From NCBI GenBank assembly GCA_003162495.1, contig PMOF01000223.1, forward strand, positions 1,747-8,751: a DNA stretch of 7,005 nt, read 5' to 3'. Below the pieces are notes generated by a model that did no database searches, had not been told where the DNA came from, and worked only from the letters and a program-made list of their open reading frames with translations. The translations under genes were made by a program, and so were the position numbers. Below are positions 1 through 5,119 of this stretch, piece by piece. The stretch's first letter is position 1. Each line of letters starts with the position of its first letter. This stretch comes from Acidobacteriaceae bacterium. Lineage in GTDB: Bacteria > Acidobacteriota > Terriglobia > Terriglobales > Acidobacteriaceae.

Positions 1-176
1 AGCAACCCCAATAGCGCAGTCGCCAGCGCGCTCACCAGCGTGATCACCGTGCCGCTGCCGGCCGCGCCCAGCGTCACGCCTTGTCGCGAAAAGACGCCGG
101 CCATCGTCACTACCGCAATCAGCACGCCGGCGGCCGACGTTTTGGGATGGTTCCAAATATTTGAGATCGGATTCAT
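1..176 (-). CDS. Small holin-like hydrophobic membrane protein, C-terminus beyond the window
   Basis: This reading frame starts at ATG 176-174 and stays open to the left edge, giving 58 codons with no stop. A strong Shine-Dalgarno AAGGAG (185-190) lies 8 nt upstream and fixes the start. The protein begins MNPISNIWNHPKTSAAGVL and continues with a hydrophobic run (about residues 15-27), a glycine-rich turn (RQGVTLGAAGSG, about 30-41) and a second hydrophobic run (about 42-58). Two short membrane helices after an N-terminal NHPKT segment resemble small phage-holin-like or orphan membrane proteins. That resemblance is from memory of the general pattern and is not a firm family assignment. It lies downstream of purN on the same strand but is separated by about 400 bp of structured non-coding DNA, so it probably has its own promoter. 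Function unknown. Confidence 0.72.
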   Translation of the reverse strand, partial: MNPISNIWNHPKTSAAGVLIAVVTMAGVFSRQGVTLGAAGSGTVITLVSALATALLGL

Positions 177-183
177 GCGAAAA

Positions 184-198
184 GCTCCTTCCAAGAGC
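184..198 (-). promoter_or_regulatory. Ribosome binding site inside a small hairpin
   Basis: The AAGGAG ribosome binding site (185-190) of the small membrane protein lies in a GCTC/GAGC inverted repeat (184-187 and 195-198, 7-nt loop). The SD bases form one arm and part of the loop. The stem is only 4 bp, so on its own it would be a weak block. It is noteworthy because it directly follows the alternative hairpins at 203-245. Confidence 0.35.
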
Positions 199-202
199 AG
201 AA

Positions 203-245
203 GGCGGCCGCAGCCGCCACGGTTGACTTGAAAATTTGGCGGCTG
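203..245 (-). promoter_or_regulatory. Mutually exclusive hairpins upstream of a ribosome binding site
   Basis: The segment GGCGGC at 218-213 (minus strand) can pair with the upstream GCCGCC at 243-238, within an 8-bp stem and 19-nt loop. It can also pair with the downstream GCCGCC at 208-203, a 6-bp stem with a 4-nt loop. Only one can form at a time. This is the geometry of an on/off expression platform, but the pairing is read by eye and no energies were computed. Confidence 0.35.
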
Positions 246-399
246 GCAAGCAGGCTCAACCCACCGCCGGCGAACCCCGCCGTGGTTGCGGATCCGGGCT
301 CACCGCGGAGAGCCGATGCCAGGCAGTTTGCGACGGTCCCGCGCCCCGGCGCCCTCCGCTCAAGGGAGCGCGAACTCATTCGCCGGGCGCGGCATCTCC
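203..399 (-). ncRNA. Candidate structured 5' leader (possible riboswitch or cis-regulatory RNA)
   Basis: Read on the minus strand, several segments can pair. GGAG/ATGCC in 399-391 pairs with GGCAT/CTCC in 320-307, leaving a small bulge. Within it, 390-381 (GCGCCCGGCG) pairs with 351-341 with one extra base. Within that, 370-357 forms a 5-bp hairpin CGCTC/GAGCG with a 4-nt loop. Downstream, 287-258 forms a hairpin with AACCAC against GTGGGTT and CGGCG against CGCCG. Then 245-238 pairs with 218-211 (CAGCCGCC/GGCGGCTG). The transcript would run into the ribosome binding site of the small membrane protein. I could not match it to a known class: the conserved strings of the c-di-AMP, ZTP and cobalamin riboswitches are missing. 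High GC makes chance pairing easier, so confidence is limited. Confidence 0.38.
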
Positions 400-442
400 G
401 TCTGTTGTCTGGCTATCTTTCAAGGATAGGCAAGTCAGAATA

Positions 443-457
443 TGTTTTCGGAAAACA
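443..457. repeat. 15-bp perfect inverted repeat, candidate operator
   Basis: TGTTTTC-G-GAAAACA has perfect 7-bp arms around one central base, in the AT-rich zone of the intergenic region. It lies just downstream of a possible minus-strand -10 hexamer (468-473), so it would fall at or near the transcription start. Its size and symmetry suit a dimeric repressor, but no known operator consensus is recognised. Confidence 0.35.
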
Positions 458-467
458 GAGAAATCCA

Positions 468-498
468 ATAATAAGCCTGTAATCAATAAGTTCTACAA
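468..498 (-). promoter_or_regulatory. Weak sigma70-like promoter for the leader and small membrane protein
   Basis: On the minus strand TATTAT (473-468) matches the -10 consensus at five of six positions. TTGTAG (498-493) is a poor -35 candidate at a long 19-bp spacing. The AT-rich surroundings and the position about 290 bp upstream of the small gene support a promoter here, but the hexamers alone are weak. Confidence 0.28.
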
Positions 499-505
499 AT
501 CAGCA

Positions 506-546
506 GCGATCGTCCGCTTGACAGCGGAATCCGCGCAAAGGATCGC
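506..546. repeat. Nested inverted repeats downstream of purN
   Basis: GCGATC (506-511) pairs with GATCGC (541-546). Between them TCCGC (513-517), GCGGA (524-528) and TCCGC (530-534) offer two alternative small hairpins. The structure begins 28 bp past the purN stop. No T-run follows on the minus strand, so it is not a classical intrinsic terminator. It could be a transcript-end or processing structure. Confidence 0.35.
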
Positions 547-573
547 CGGCGCTTCGGCTTCCCGCACCGAGAC

Positions 574-1206
574 CTACGAATCGCGCTTCACAAACCGCCG
601 CCCGCGAATCTCATACTCCCCACTCGCCACGCGAGCAATCGCCTCGCTGTAGACCACATGCTCCTCAGCCAGTATTCGCTTCGCCAGCGAGCGCGCATCG
701 TCCGTCTCGTGCACCGGAATCGCACGCTGTAGCACAATCACCCCATGGTCCAGGTGCTCATCCACAAAATGCACCGTGCACCCCGCCATCTTCACGCCGT
801 ATTCGAACGCCTGCTGCTGCGCATCGAGTCCGGGGAAAGCCGGCAGCAGAGATGGATGAATATTGAGGATGCGGTTGGGAAACGCCGCCACAAACTCCGG
901 CGAGAGCAGTCGCATATACCCAGCCAGGCAAACCAGGTCCACCTCGTGCAGCGCCAGGCAGGCCGCCACGTTGAAGTCATGATGCCTGCGCTTGAGCCCG
1001 GCCGAAACAAACACTTTTACCGGCAGCCCCAGTTCCCGCGCCTTTTCGATCCCCGGAGCGTCAACGACGTTTGAGATCACAACAGCAATCTCCACGCCCT
1101 TCAGCCGTCCCGCGCGGATCGACTCCGCAATCGCCCGAAAATTTGAGCCCCGTCCCGAGAGCAGGATTCCCAGCCGGACCGGCGAATCCTTCGATGCGAG
1201 TTCCAC
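574..1206 (-). CDS. purN: Phosphoribosylglycinamide formyltransferase (GART), N10-formyl-THF dependent
   Basis: Catalyses the third step of de novo purine synthesis in the cytoplasm: transfer of a formyl group from 10-formyltetrahydrofolate to GAR, giving FGAR. The 210-residue length matches the family (about 190-215). Visible motifs are the phosphate-binding SGRGSN loop (17-22), LNIHPSLLP (114-122) with the catalytic Asn115 and His117, and HFVDEHLDHG (146-155) with the catalytic Asp153. The start is GTG at 1206-1204, supported by GAGGG (1213-1217) 6 nt upstream; no ATG lies nearby and the N-terminus then fits the family. It follows purM on the same strand after 78 bp of repeats, so the two are probably co-transcribed. 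Its ribosome binding site lies inside an extragenic palindrome of a family seen again near hemL. Confidence 0.96.
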   Translation of the reverse strand: MELASKDSPVRLGILLSGRGSNFRAIAESIRAGRLKGVEIAVVISNVVDAPGIEKARELGLPVKVFVSAGLKRRHHDFNVAACLALHEVDLVCLAGYMRLLSPEFVAAFPNRILNIHPSLLPAFPGLDAQQQAFEYGVKMAGCTVHFVDEHLDHGVIVLQRAIPVHETDDARSLAKRILAEEHVVYSEAIARVASGEYEIRGRRFVKRDS

Positions 1207-1210
1207 GGCC

Positions 1211-1231
1211 TTCCCTCAAGGGCTTAAGCCC
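1211..1231. repeat. REP-like palindrome covering the purN ribosome binding site
   Basis: TTCCCTC is followed by AA and the perfect 12-bp palindrome GGGCTTAAGCCC (1220-1231). The same 21-bp layout occurs on the minus strand at 3020-3000 with 18 of 21 bases identical, so this is a second copy of an extragenic repeat family. On the minus strand the TTCCCTC part reads GAGGGAA and supplies the likely purN Shine-Dalgarno. Confidence 0.55.
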
Positions 1232-1246
1232 CACATGTTTGTTCAC

Positions 1247-1281
1247 TGACCATTGACCATTGACCACTGATCACTGACCAA
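1247..1281. repeat. Heptamer tandem repeat, five units
   Basis: Five consecutive 7-bp units fill most of the purM-purN gap: TGACCAT, TGACCAT, TGACCAC, TGATCAC, TGACCAA. The first two are identical and the others differ by one or two bases. The array is non-coding, ends 3 bp before the purM stop codon, and is followed on the purN side by the REP-like palindrome. Heptamer arrays of this kind are known as short tandemly repeated repetitive sequences in some bacterial genomes. Confidence 0.75.
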
Positions 1282-1284
1282 TGT

Positions 1285-2334
1285 TCACGTGTATTGCACC
1301 CGGCGCTCGCCCTTCACTACGCGCCCAATCACATGGAACTTCTCTTCCGCCCTGTTCAGCAGGTTCTTCGCCCGCGCAAATTTATCCGCCGGCACCACCG
1401 CAATCAGTCCCACGCCCATGTTGAAGGTGCGCATCATCTCTTCGTTTGAAACCTGGCCCAGCGCCCGCAAATGATCAAAAATTGGCAGCACCGGCCAGGA
1501 CCCCAGTTCCACCTGCGCGCCCGTACCCTTGGGCAGGATGCGCGGCAGGTTTTCCGTAATGCCCCCGCCGGTAATGTGCGCCATGCCCGCCGTCAGCCCC
1601 GCCGTCACCAGCTTCTGAATCACCGCCAGGTAGCTGCGATGCGTCCTCATCAGCGCCGTTCCCGCCTTCTCCTTGATGGCCGTCACGTACTGGTTCGGCT
1701 TGTACCCGCCCACCTCAAAAAACAGTTTGCGCGCCAGCGAATAGCCATTCGTGTGCAGCCCGGTTGAAGGCAGCCCGATCAGCACGTCCCCTGCCTTGAT
1801 GTCCGCGCCGGTCACCAGCTTGTCCCTGTCCACCGCGCCCACAATGAATCCCGCCAGGTCGTACTCTCCTTCGGTGTAAAAGCCCGGCATCTGCGCCGTC
1901 TCGCCGCCAATCAGCACGCACCCATTAGCCTTGCAGGCCTCGGCCAGTCCGGTCACCACGCTCTCCGTCACCTCCGGGTCCAGCTTGCTGCTGGCCAGGT
2001 AGTCCAGAAAAAACAGCGGCGTCGCCCCCTGCACCGCAATGTCGTTCACGCAATGGTTCACCAGGTCCGCACCCACCATCTGGTGCAGCCCCAGTTCAAA
2101 AGCCACTTTCAGCTTGGTCCCCACCCCATCCGCCGAGCTAACCAGGATCGGATTCTTCCAGCGCTGCATGTCCAGCCGGAATAGCCCCCCAAAGCCGCCC
2201 ATCCCGCCCAGCACGTTGCGGTTGAACGTCTTCTGCGCCAGGTACTTGATGCGCTCTTTGGCGCGGTCGCCGCTCGATATGTCCACGCCTGCATCGGCAT
2301 AGGTCATGGATTTAGATTTTGATTCGTCAGGCAC
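1285..2334 (-). CDS. purM: Phosphoribosylformylglycinamidine cyclo-ligase (AIR synthetase)
   Basis: ATP-dependent ring closure of FGAM to AIR, the fifth step of de novo purine synthesis, in the cytoplasm. The 349 residues match the family (about 340-355). In order: YADAGVDISSG near the N-terminus (12-22), the DGVGTKLKVA motif (69-78), IGGETAQMPG (142-151), HITGGGITENLPR (253-265) and the C-terminal MRTFNMGVGL (301-310), all hallmarks of the PurM/AIRS fold. The start is taken as GTG at 2334-2332. An ATG at 2307 would remove nine residues and also fits the family, and neither has a clear Shine-Dalgarno. It lies 86 bp downstream of the DCC gene and 78 bp upstream of purN, both on the same strand. 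No odd residues or truncation are seen. Confidence 0.97.
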   Translation of the reverse strand: MPDESKSKSMTYADAGVDISSGDRAKERIKYLAQKTFNRNVLGGMGGFGGLFRLDMQRWKNPILVSSADGVGTKLKVAFELGLHQMVGADLVNHCVNDIAVQGATPLFFLDYLASSKLDPEVTESVVTGLAEACKANGCVLIGGETAQMPGFYTEGEYDLAGFIVGAVDRDKLVTGADIKAGDVLIGLPSTGLHTNGYSLARKLFFEVGGYKPNQYVTAIKEKAGTALMRTHRSYLAVIQKLVTAGLTAGMAHITGGGITENLPRILPKGTGAQVELGSWPVLPIFDHLRALGQVSNEEMMRTFNMGVGLIAVVPADKFARAKNLLNRAEEKFHVIGRVVKGERRVQYT

Positions 2335-2364
2335 GGTATGAGCTTTCTGCGGTGGGATTTCGAG

Positions 2365-2407
2365 CGGCGGATGCCGGAAAGGTCGATTCTACCAGCATCA
2401 TCCGCCG
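2365..2407 (-). promoter_or_regulatory. Stem-loop and extended -10 promoter upstream of purM
   Basis: CGGCGGAT (2365-2372) and ATCCGCCG (2400-2407) are perfect 8-bp inverted arms with a 27-nt loop. Inside the loop the minus strand reads TGGTAGAAT (2394-2386), a TGn-extended -10 element with a five-of-six hexamer. It could start a purM-purN transcript about 45 nt upstream of the GTG. No -35 is recognisable, so the call is tentative. Confidence 0.3.
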
Positions 2408-2420
2408 ATCGCCTTCGCCT

Positions 2421-2879
2421 CTATAGAAACCGCCCCCGCTCTTCCGGCGTCGGCAGCGGGCAGCTCTCATAGCGCCCCCAGATCCGGTAGCGCCAGCGAG
2501 CAATCAGCCGGTATCCCAGGTCGCGAAGCGGCCGCGGAATCCATCCCAGCGCCGCCCCAACAGCCGGCCATGGCCGTGGCAACTCCGCCATCATCGCCAG
2601 CACCCCCGTCGAACGATCCAGCAACTGCTCCTTCGCTCCACCCGGATCGCGCACCACCAGGATGCTGCTCGGCCCCGGCCCCAATCCCGGCCCACTCGCG
2701 CTGATCCCATGCCGCGCCAGCAGACCCGCCACCAGCGGCGACTCGAAGGCCACAAACCGCAGCCGGTCCCGTCGGTCGCGGCGTAGAAACCACCGCACCG
2801 ACCGGTTGCACAGCCCGCAGTAGCCGTCGAAGACAACCAGCACCCGATCGCCGATCCCGTCCATTTCGCTCACAGTCAA
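2421..2879 (-). CDS. DCC-family (DUF393) thiol-disulfide oxidoreductase-like protein
   Basis: A 152-residue protein of the DCC family, named for its Asp-x-x-Cys-x-x-Cys signature. Here that is FDGYCGLCN (17-25), with Asp18, Cys21 and Cys24 in a position like that of the thioredoxin active site. A basic segment WFLRRDRRDRLRFV (30-43) and the C-terminal RYRIWGRYESCPLPTPEER block (with Cys140) are also typical. Members are presumed redox proteins; the physiological partner is generally unknown. The start shown is TTG at 2879-2877, chosen because GGAG (2887-2890) lies 7 nt upstream. An in-frame ATG at 2864 would give 147 residues and leaves the domain intact. It is the first gene of a minus-strand run with purM and purN, but no functional link to purine synthesis is evident. 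Confidence 0.85.
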   Translation of the reverse strand: MTVSEMDGIGDRVLVVFDGYCGLCNRSVRWFLRRDRRDRLRFVAFESPLVAGLLARHGISASGPGLGPGPSSILVVRDPGGAKEQLLDRSTGVLAMMAELPRPWPAVGAALGWIPRPLRDLGYRLIARWRYRIWGRYESCPLPTPEERGRFL

Positions 2880-2921
2880 CGGGATGCTCCCCCGCCGCTC
2901 GCCGATTCAATTCGCAGGAGC

Positions 2922-3039
2922 GGGTCAGTTTGATGGGTATGGGCTTCCGCGTGAAGGGTACGGGCTTCAGCCCGTACATCAACCAAGCAAGATGAATTTG
3001 GGCTTCAGCCCCCGAGGGAATGTTCCTTCAAACTGACCC
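2922..3039. repeat. Composite extragenic palindromic element with 12-bp terminal inverted repeats
   Basis: The element is bounded by perfect inverted repeats GGGTCAGTTTGA (2922-2933) and TCAAACTGACCC (3028-3039). Inside are a 9-bp-arm palindrome with a TC loop (2958-2977, GTACGGGCT/AGCCCGTAC), a second palindrome GGGCT-TC-AGCCC (3000-3011) and GGAA-TG-TTCC (3017-3026). It is about 118 bp long with no coding capacity, the size and form of a REP doublet or MITE-like element. It fills the divergent DCC-hemL intergenic region and so must overlap or displace the DCC promoter. No target-site duplication is obvious. Confidence 0.7.
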
Positions 3040-3074
3040 ACCACCAATTCAGCGCATCAGCAAACCGCGCCTTC

Positions 3075-3080
3075 TATACT
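3075..3080 (+). promoter_or_regulatory. -10 box of hemL, giving an almost leaderless transcript
   Basis: TATACT matches the sigma70 -10 consensus at five of six positions and ends 10 nt before the hemL ATG (3091). Transcription would begin at about 3086-3088, leaving a leader of only a few nucleotides. There is no Shine-Dalgarno between it and the ATG, which agrees with leaderless translation. No convincing -35 is visible. The same hexamer occurs upstream of panB. Confidence 0.4.
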
Positions 3081-3090
3081 AAATTCCGAC

Positions 3091-4410
3091 ATGAGCTCCC
3101 CAATCTCTATTCGATCCCGCGTCAAATCCCAAGCCCTCCAGCAGCGCGCAGAGCGATTTTTCCCCGGCGGCGTCAACTCGCCCGTGCGTGCCTTCCGCGC
3201 GGTGGGCGGCGCGCCCCCGTTCATCGAGTCTGCCCGCGGGGCCTGGCTCACTGACGCCGACGGCAATCGATTCATCGAATACTTCGGCTCCTGGGGCCCG
3301 ATGATTCTCGGCCACGCCTTCCAGCCGGTCGTCGAAGCCATCGAACGCGCCGCCCGCAACTCCGCTAGCTTTGGCGCCTCGACCGCCGCCGAGGCCGACC
3401 TGGCCGAGCGCATCACCGCTTGCTATCCGGCTATTGAAAAACTCCGCTTTGTCAGCTCCGGCACCGAGGCCACCATGTCTGCCATCCGCGTGGCCCGCGC
3501 CGCCACCGGCCGCAAGATGATCATCAAATTCGAGGGCTGCTATCACGGCCATTCCGACGGCCTGCTCGTCAAGGCCGGCTCCGGCGTGGCCACCTTCGGC
3601 ATTCCCGGCTCCGCCGGCGTTCCGGAGGAGATCGCCCATCTCACCCACGCCCTGCCCTTCAACGACATCGCAGCCGTCGAAGCCGCATTCGACGCCCACC
3701 CTGATGTCTTCGCCGCCGTCATTATCGAGCCCATCGTCGGCAACGCCGGTTGCATTCCCCCCGCTCCCGGCTACCTCTCCGCCCTTCGCGCGCTCACCCT
3801 CCGCGAAGGCGCCCTGCTCATCGTCGATGAGGTGATGACCGGCTTCCGCGTGGCCCTTGGAGGAGCGCTCGAACTCTACTGCCTCGATGCGGACCTGGTC
3901 ACGCTCGGCAAAATCGTCGGCGGCGGCCTGCCCATCGGCGTCTTCGGCGGCAAGCGCGCCCTCATGGACCTGCTCGCCCCCCTCGGCCCCGTCTATCAAG
4001 CCGGAACCCTCAGCGGAAACCCGCTCGCCATGGCCGCCGGAATTGCCACCGTCTCCTATCTTCAAAACCACGCCGCCCAGGTCTACCCGCGCCTCGAAGC
4101 CACCGCCCAAGCCGTATTCGAGGGTGTTGCCGACGCCGCCGACCAAGCGGGCGTTTCTCTCACAGTCAACCGCGTCGGATCCATGGGTACCTGGTTCTTC
4201 AACCCCGGTCCCGTCACCGACTACACCGAAGCCGCCCAATCCGACACCGCCGCCTTCGGCCGCTTCCACAACTCCATGCTGGAGAATGGTGTCTGGCTCC
4301 CCCCATCCCAGTTCGAAGCCGCGTTTCTGAGCACCGCCCATGGCGAAGCGGAAGTGCAAGCGACCATCGCCGCTGCCCATAAAGCCTTCCAGGCCGTCAA
4401 ACATCACTGA
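3091..4410 (+). CDS. hemL: Glutamate-1-semialdehyde 2,1-aminomutase
   Basis: PLP enzyme that converts glutamate-1-semialdehyde to 5-aminolevulinate, the last step of the C5 route to tetrapyrroles, in the cytoplasm. The 439 residues are close to the usual 425-435. Visible in order: [13 protein letters not shown] near the N-terminus (23-35), the PLP-phosphate loop SSGTEA (122-127), CYHGHSD (150-156), [11 protein letters not shown] with Asp246 that contacts the pyridine nitrogen, [10 protein letters not shown] with Lys274 as the Schiff-base lysine, and [10 protein letters not shown] (305-314). The Asp-to-Lys spacing of 28 agrees with the family. ATG 3091 is the only start that fits: there is no alternative ATG or GTG just upstream, and no Shine-Dalgarno either. 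It is the first gene of a plus-strand pair with the DUF2059 gene. Confusion with other class III aminotransferases is unlikely given the GSAM-specific N-terminus. Confidence 0.97.
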   Translation: MSSPISIRSRVKSQALQQRAERFFPGGVNSPVRAFRAVGGAPPFIESARGAWLTDADGNRFIEYFGSWGPMILGHAFQPVVEAIERAARNSASFGASTAAEADLAERITACYPAIEKLRFVSSGTEATMSAIRVARAATGRKMIIKFEGCYHGHSDGLLVKAGSGVATFGIPGSAGVPEEIAHLTHALPFNDIAAVEAAFDAHPDVFAAVIIEPIVGNAGCIPPAPGYLSALRALTLREGALLIVDEVMTGFRVALGGALELYCLDADLVTLGKIVGGGLPIGVFGGKRALMDLLAPLGPVYQAGTLSGNPLAMAAGIATVSYLQNHAAQVYPRLEATAQAVFEGVADAADQAGVSLTVNRVGSMGTWFFNPGPVTDYTEAAQSDTAAFGRFHNSMLENGVWLPPSQFEAAFLSTAHGEAEVQATIAAAHKAFQAVKHH

Positions 4411-4413
4411 ACC

Positions 4414-4436
4414 GATTCCGCATCACACCCGGAATC
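4414..4436 (+). promoter_or_regulatory. Intercistronic stem-loop between hemL and the DUF2059 gene
   Basis: GATTCCG (4414-4420) and CGGAATC (4430-4436) are perfect 7-bp inverted arms with a 9-nt loop, starting 4 bp after the hemL stop. No T-run follows, so it is not a standard intrinsic terminator. It could stabilise the hemL 3' end or mark partial termination before the next gene. Confidence 0.4.
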
Positions 4437-4474
4437 CCACCGGCCCATCAACCCGATTCCAGGAGTCCCATCCA

Positions 4475-5101
4475 ATGCGCTCCCGCCTCGTTCTTCTCGT
4501 TTTAATCGCGCTGGTCGCGATCCCGCTCTCCGGCAACAGCCAAATCCCATCCACCGCACCAACGAATCGTAGCGCTGCAGCCTCCCGCGAGATTCCCGCC
4601 GCGGAGAAGCCTTCGCGCGAGCAGTTGCTCGAGCTTTTTCAGGTCATGCGCATCCGCTCACAGATGGAGGAAATGCTGCGAATGCTGCCGGCGCCCCTGC
4701 AGCAGCAGTTGCAGAGCGAGCAGACAGAGGTCGAGCTAAGCCTTATGCAGACGGGCGGAGAACTGACCGCCGCTCAGAAGTCCGCCCGCGACCGCGTCAC
4801 CCAAAAATACTTCGTGCTCGCCGAGAAGCAGTATCCAGTCGACGAGATGCTCAGCGAATTGGTCGCCGTCTATCAGCGCAACCTGTCACGCGAAGACGTC
4901 GACGGCATCATCGCCTTCTATCGATCCACGCCCGGCCAGCATCTGCTCGACGCACAGCCATTGATGGCCAAAGAAGTGATGCCGGCCGTCACAAAGAAGT
5001 TCGAAGCCCGCGACAAGGAACTCGTCGAACGCTACAAGAAAGAACTGAACGACGTGATGGGGCCTCCCAAGGTGCCGCCACCTTCAACGCCCAAATCGTA
5101 G
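4475..5101 (+). CDS. Secreted or periplasmic DUF2059-domain protein
   Basis: A 208-residue protein with a clear signal peptide: MRSR, then a hydrophobic stretch (about 5-18) and a likely cleavage site around residues 20-23. A low-complexity linker (about 24-45) leads to a helical region. The C-terminal part (about 112-182) has the DUF2059 pattern: a tyrosine-rich helix, VDEMLSELVAVYQRNLSRED, DGIIAFYRSTPGQHLL and a final KFEARDKELVERYKKEL helix, then a proline-rich tail. The family is widespread and uncharacterised, probably envelope-associated. The start is ATG 4475, fixed by AGGAG (4461-4465) and the signal peptide; a longer frame from 4340 lies inside hemL. It sits 64 bp after hemL on the same strand. 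Unlike its neighbours it lacks the C-over-G bias, partly because it is rich in Glu, Gln and Met. Confidence 0.85.
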   Translation: MRSRLVLLVLIALVAIPLSGNSQIPSTAPTNRSAAASREIPAAEKPSREQLLELFQVMRIRSQMEEMLRMLPAPLQQQLQSEQTEVELSLMQTGGELTAAQKSARDRVTQKYFVLAEKQYPVDEMLSELVAVYQRNLSREDVDGIIAFYRSTPGQHLLDAQPLMAKEVMPAVTKKFEARDKELVERYKKELNDVMGPPKVPPPSTPKS

Positions 5102-5119
5102 CCGCCGCCTGATCCGAAT

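Larger units (their letters stand above)
177..573 (-). other. Long non-coding stretch between purN and the small membrane protein gene
   Basis: About 400 bp without a credible protein gene. The part nearest purN (500-573) holds nested inverted repeats. The middle (about 410-500) is clearly AT-richer than the rest of the window and contains a promoter-like hexamer and a 15-bp inverted repeat. The part nearest the membrane protein (203-399) is GC-rich and full of complementary segments, ending in a good ribosome binding site. The order of AT-rich promoter zone, structured transcript and start codon on the minus strand is that of a long regulatory 5' leader. Short frames that cross the region lack ribosome binding sites and family resemblance. 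Confidence 0.6.

Noticed and set aside
203..320. ZTP (pfl) riboswitch, considered because of the AACCAC string and the purine genes next door
   Set aside because: The hallmark GCCGCCTGGGC segment and the GTGACTGGCG segment are missing, and AACCAC here pairs with a downstream GTGGGTT, the reverse of the ZTP order.
173..379. A 68-codon minus-strand frame whose TGA overlaps the ATG of the small membrane protein (ATGA), suggesting translational coupling
   Set aside because: No Shine-Dalgarno precedes its ATG, the sequence has no family resemblance, and it runs through the structured RNA region. The overlap is probably chance.
307..399. c-di-AMP (ydaO) or cobalamin riboswitch
   Set aside because: The conserved GACAGCTAAC and GGGGGACC strings of ydaO and the B12-box are not present on either strand.
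518..523. Perfect TTGACA on the plus strand as a -35 box
   Set aside because: No -10 hexamer at 16-19 bp downstream and no plus-strand gene follows.
2467..2982. A 171-codon minus-strand frame overlapping the DCC gene
   Set aside because: It starts inside the extragenic palindromic element and runs in another frame through the DCC gene. The DCC frame has the CxxC and C-terminal family blocks.
3079..4407. A 442-codon open frame antisense to hemL on the minus strand
   Set aside because: It mirrors hemL exactly, is glycine, aspartate and glutamate rich with no recognisable domain, and arises from the strong third-position GC bias of hemL. hemL itself has every catalytic motif.
4340..4474. N-terminal extension of the DUF2059 protein starting inside hemL
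   Set aside because: ATG 4475 has AGGAG upstream and begins a textbook signal peptide, which the extension would bury.
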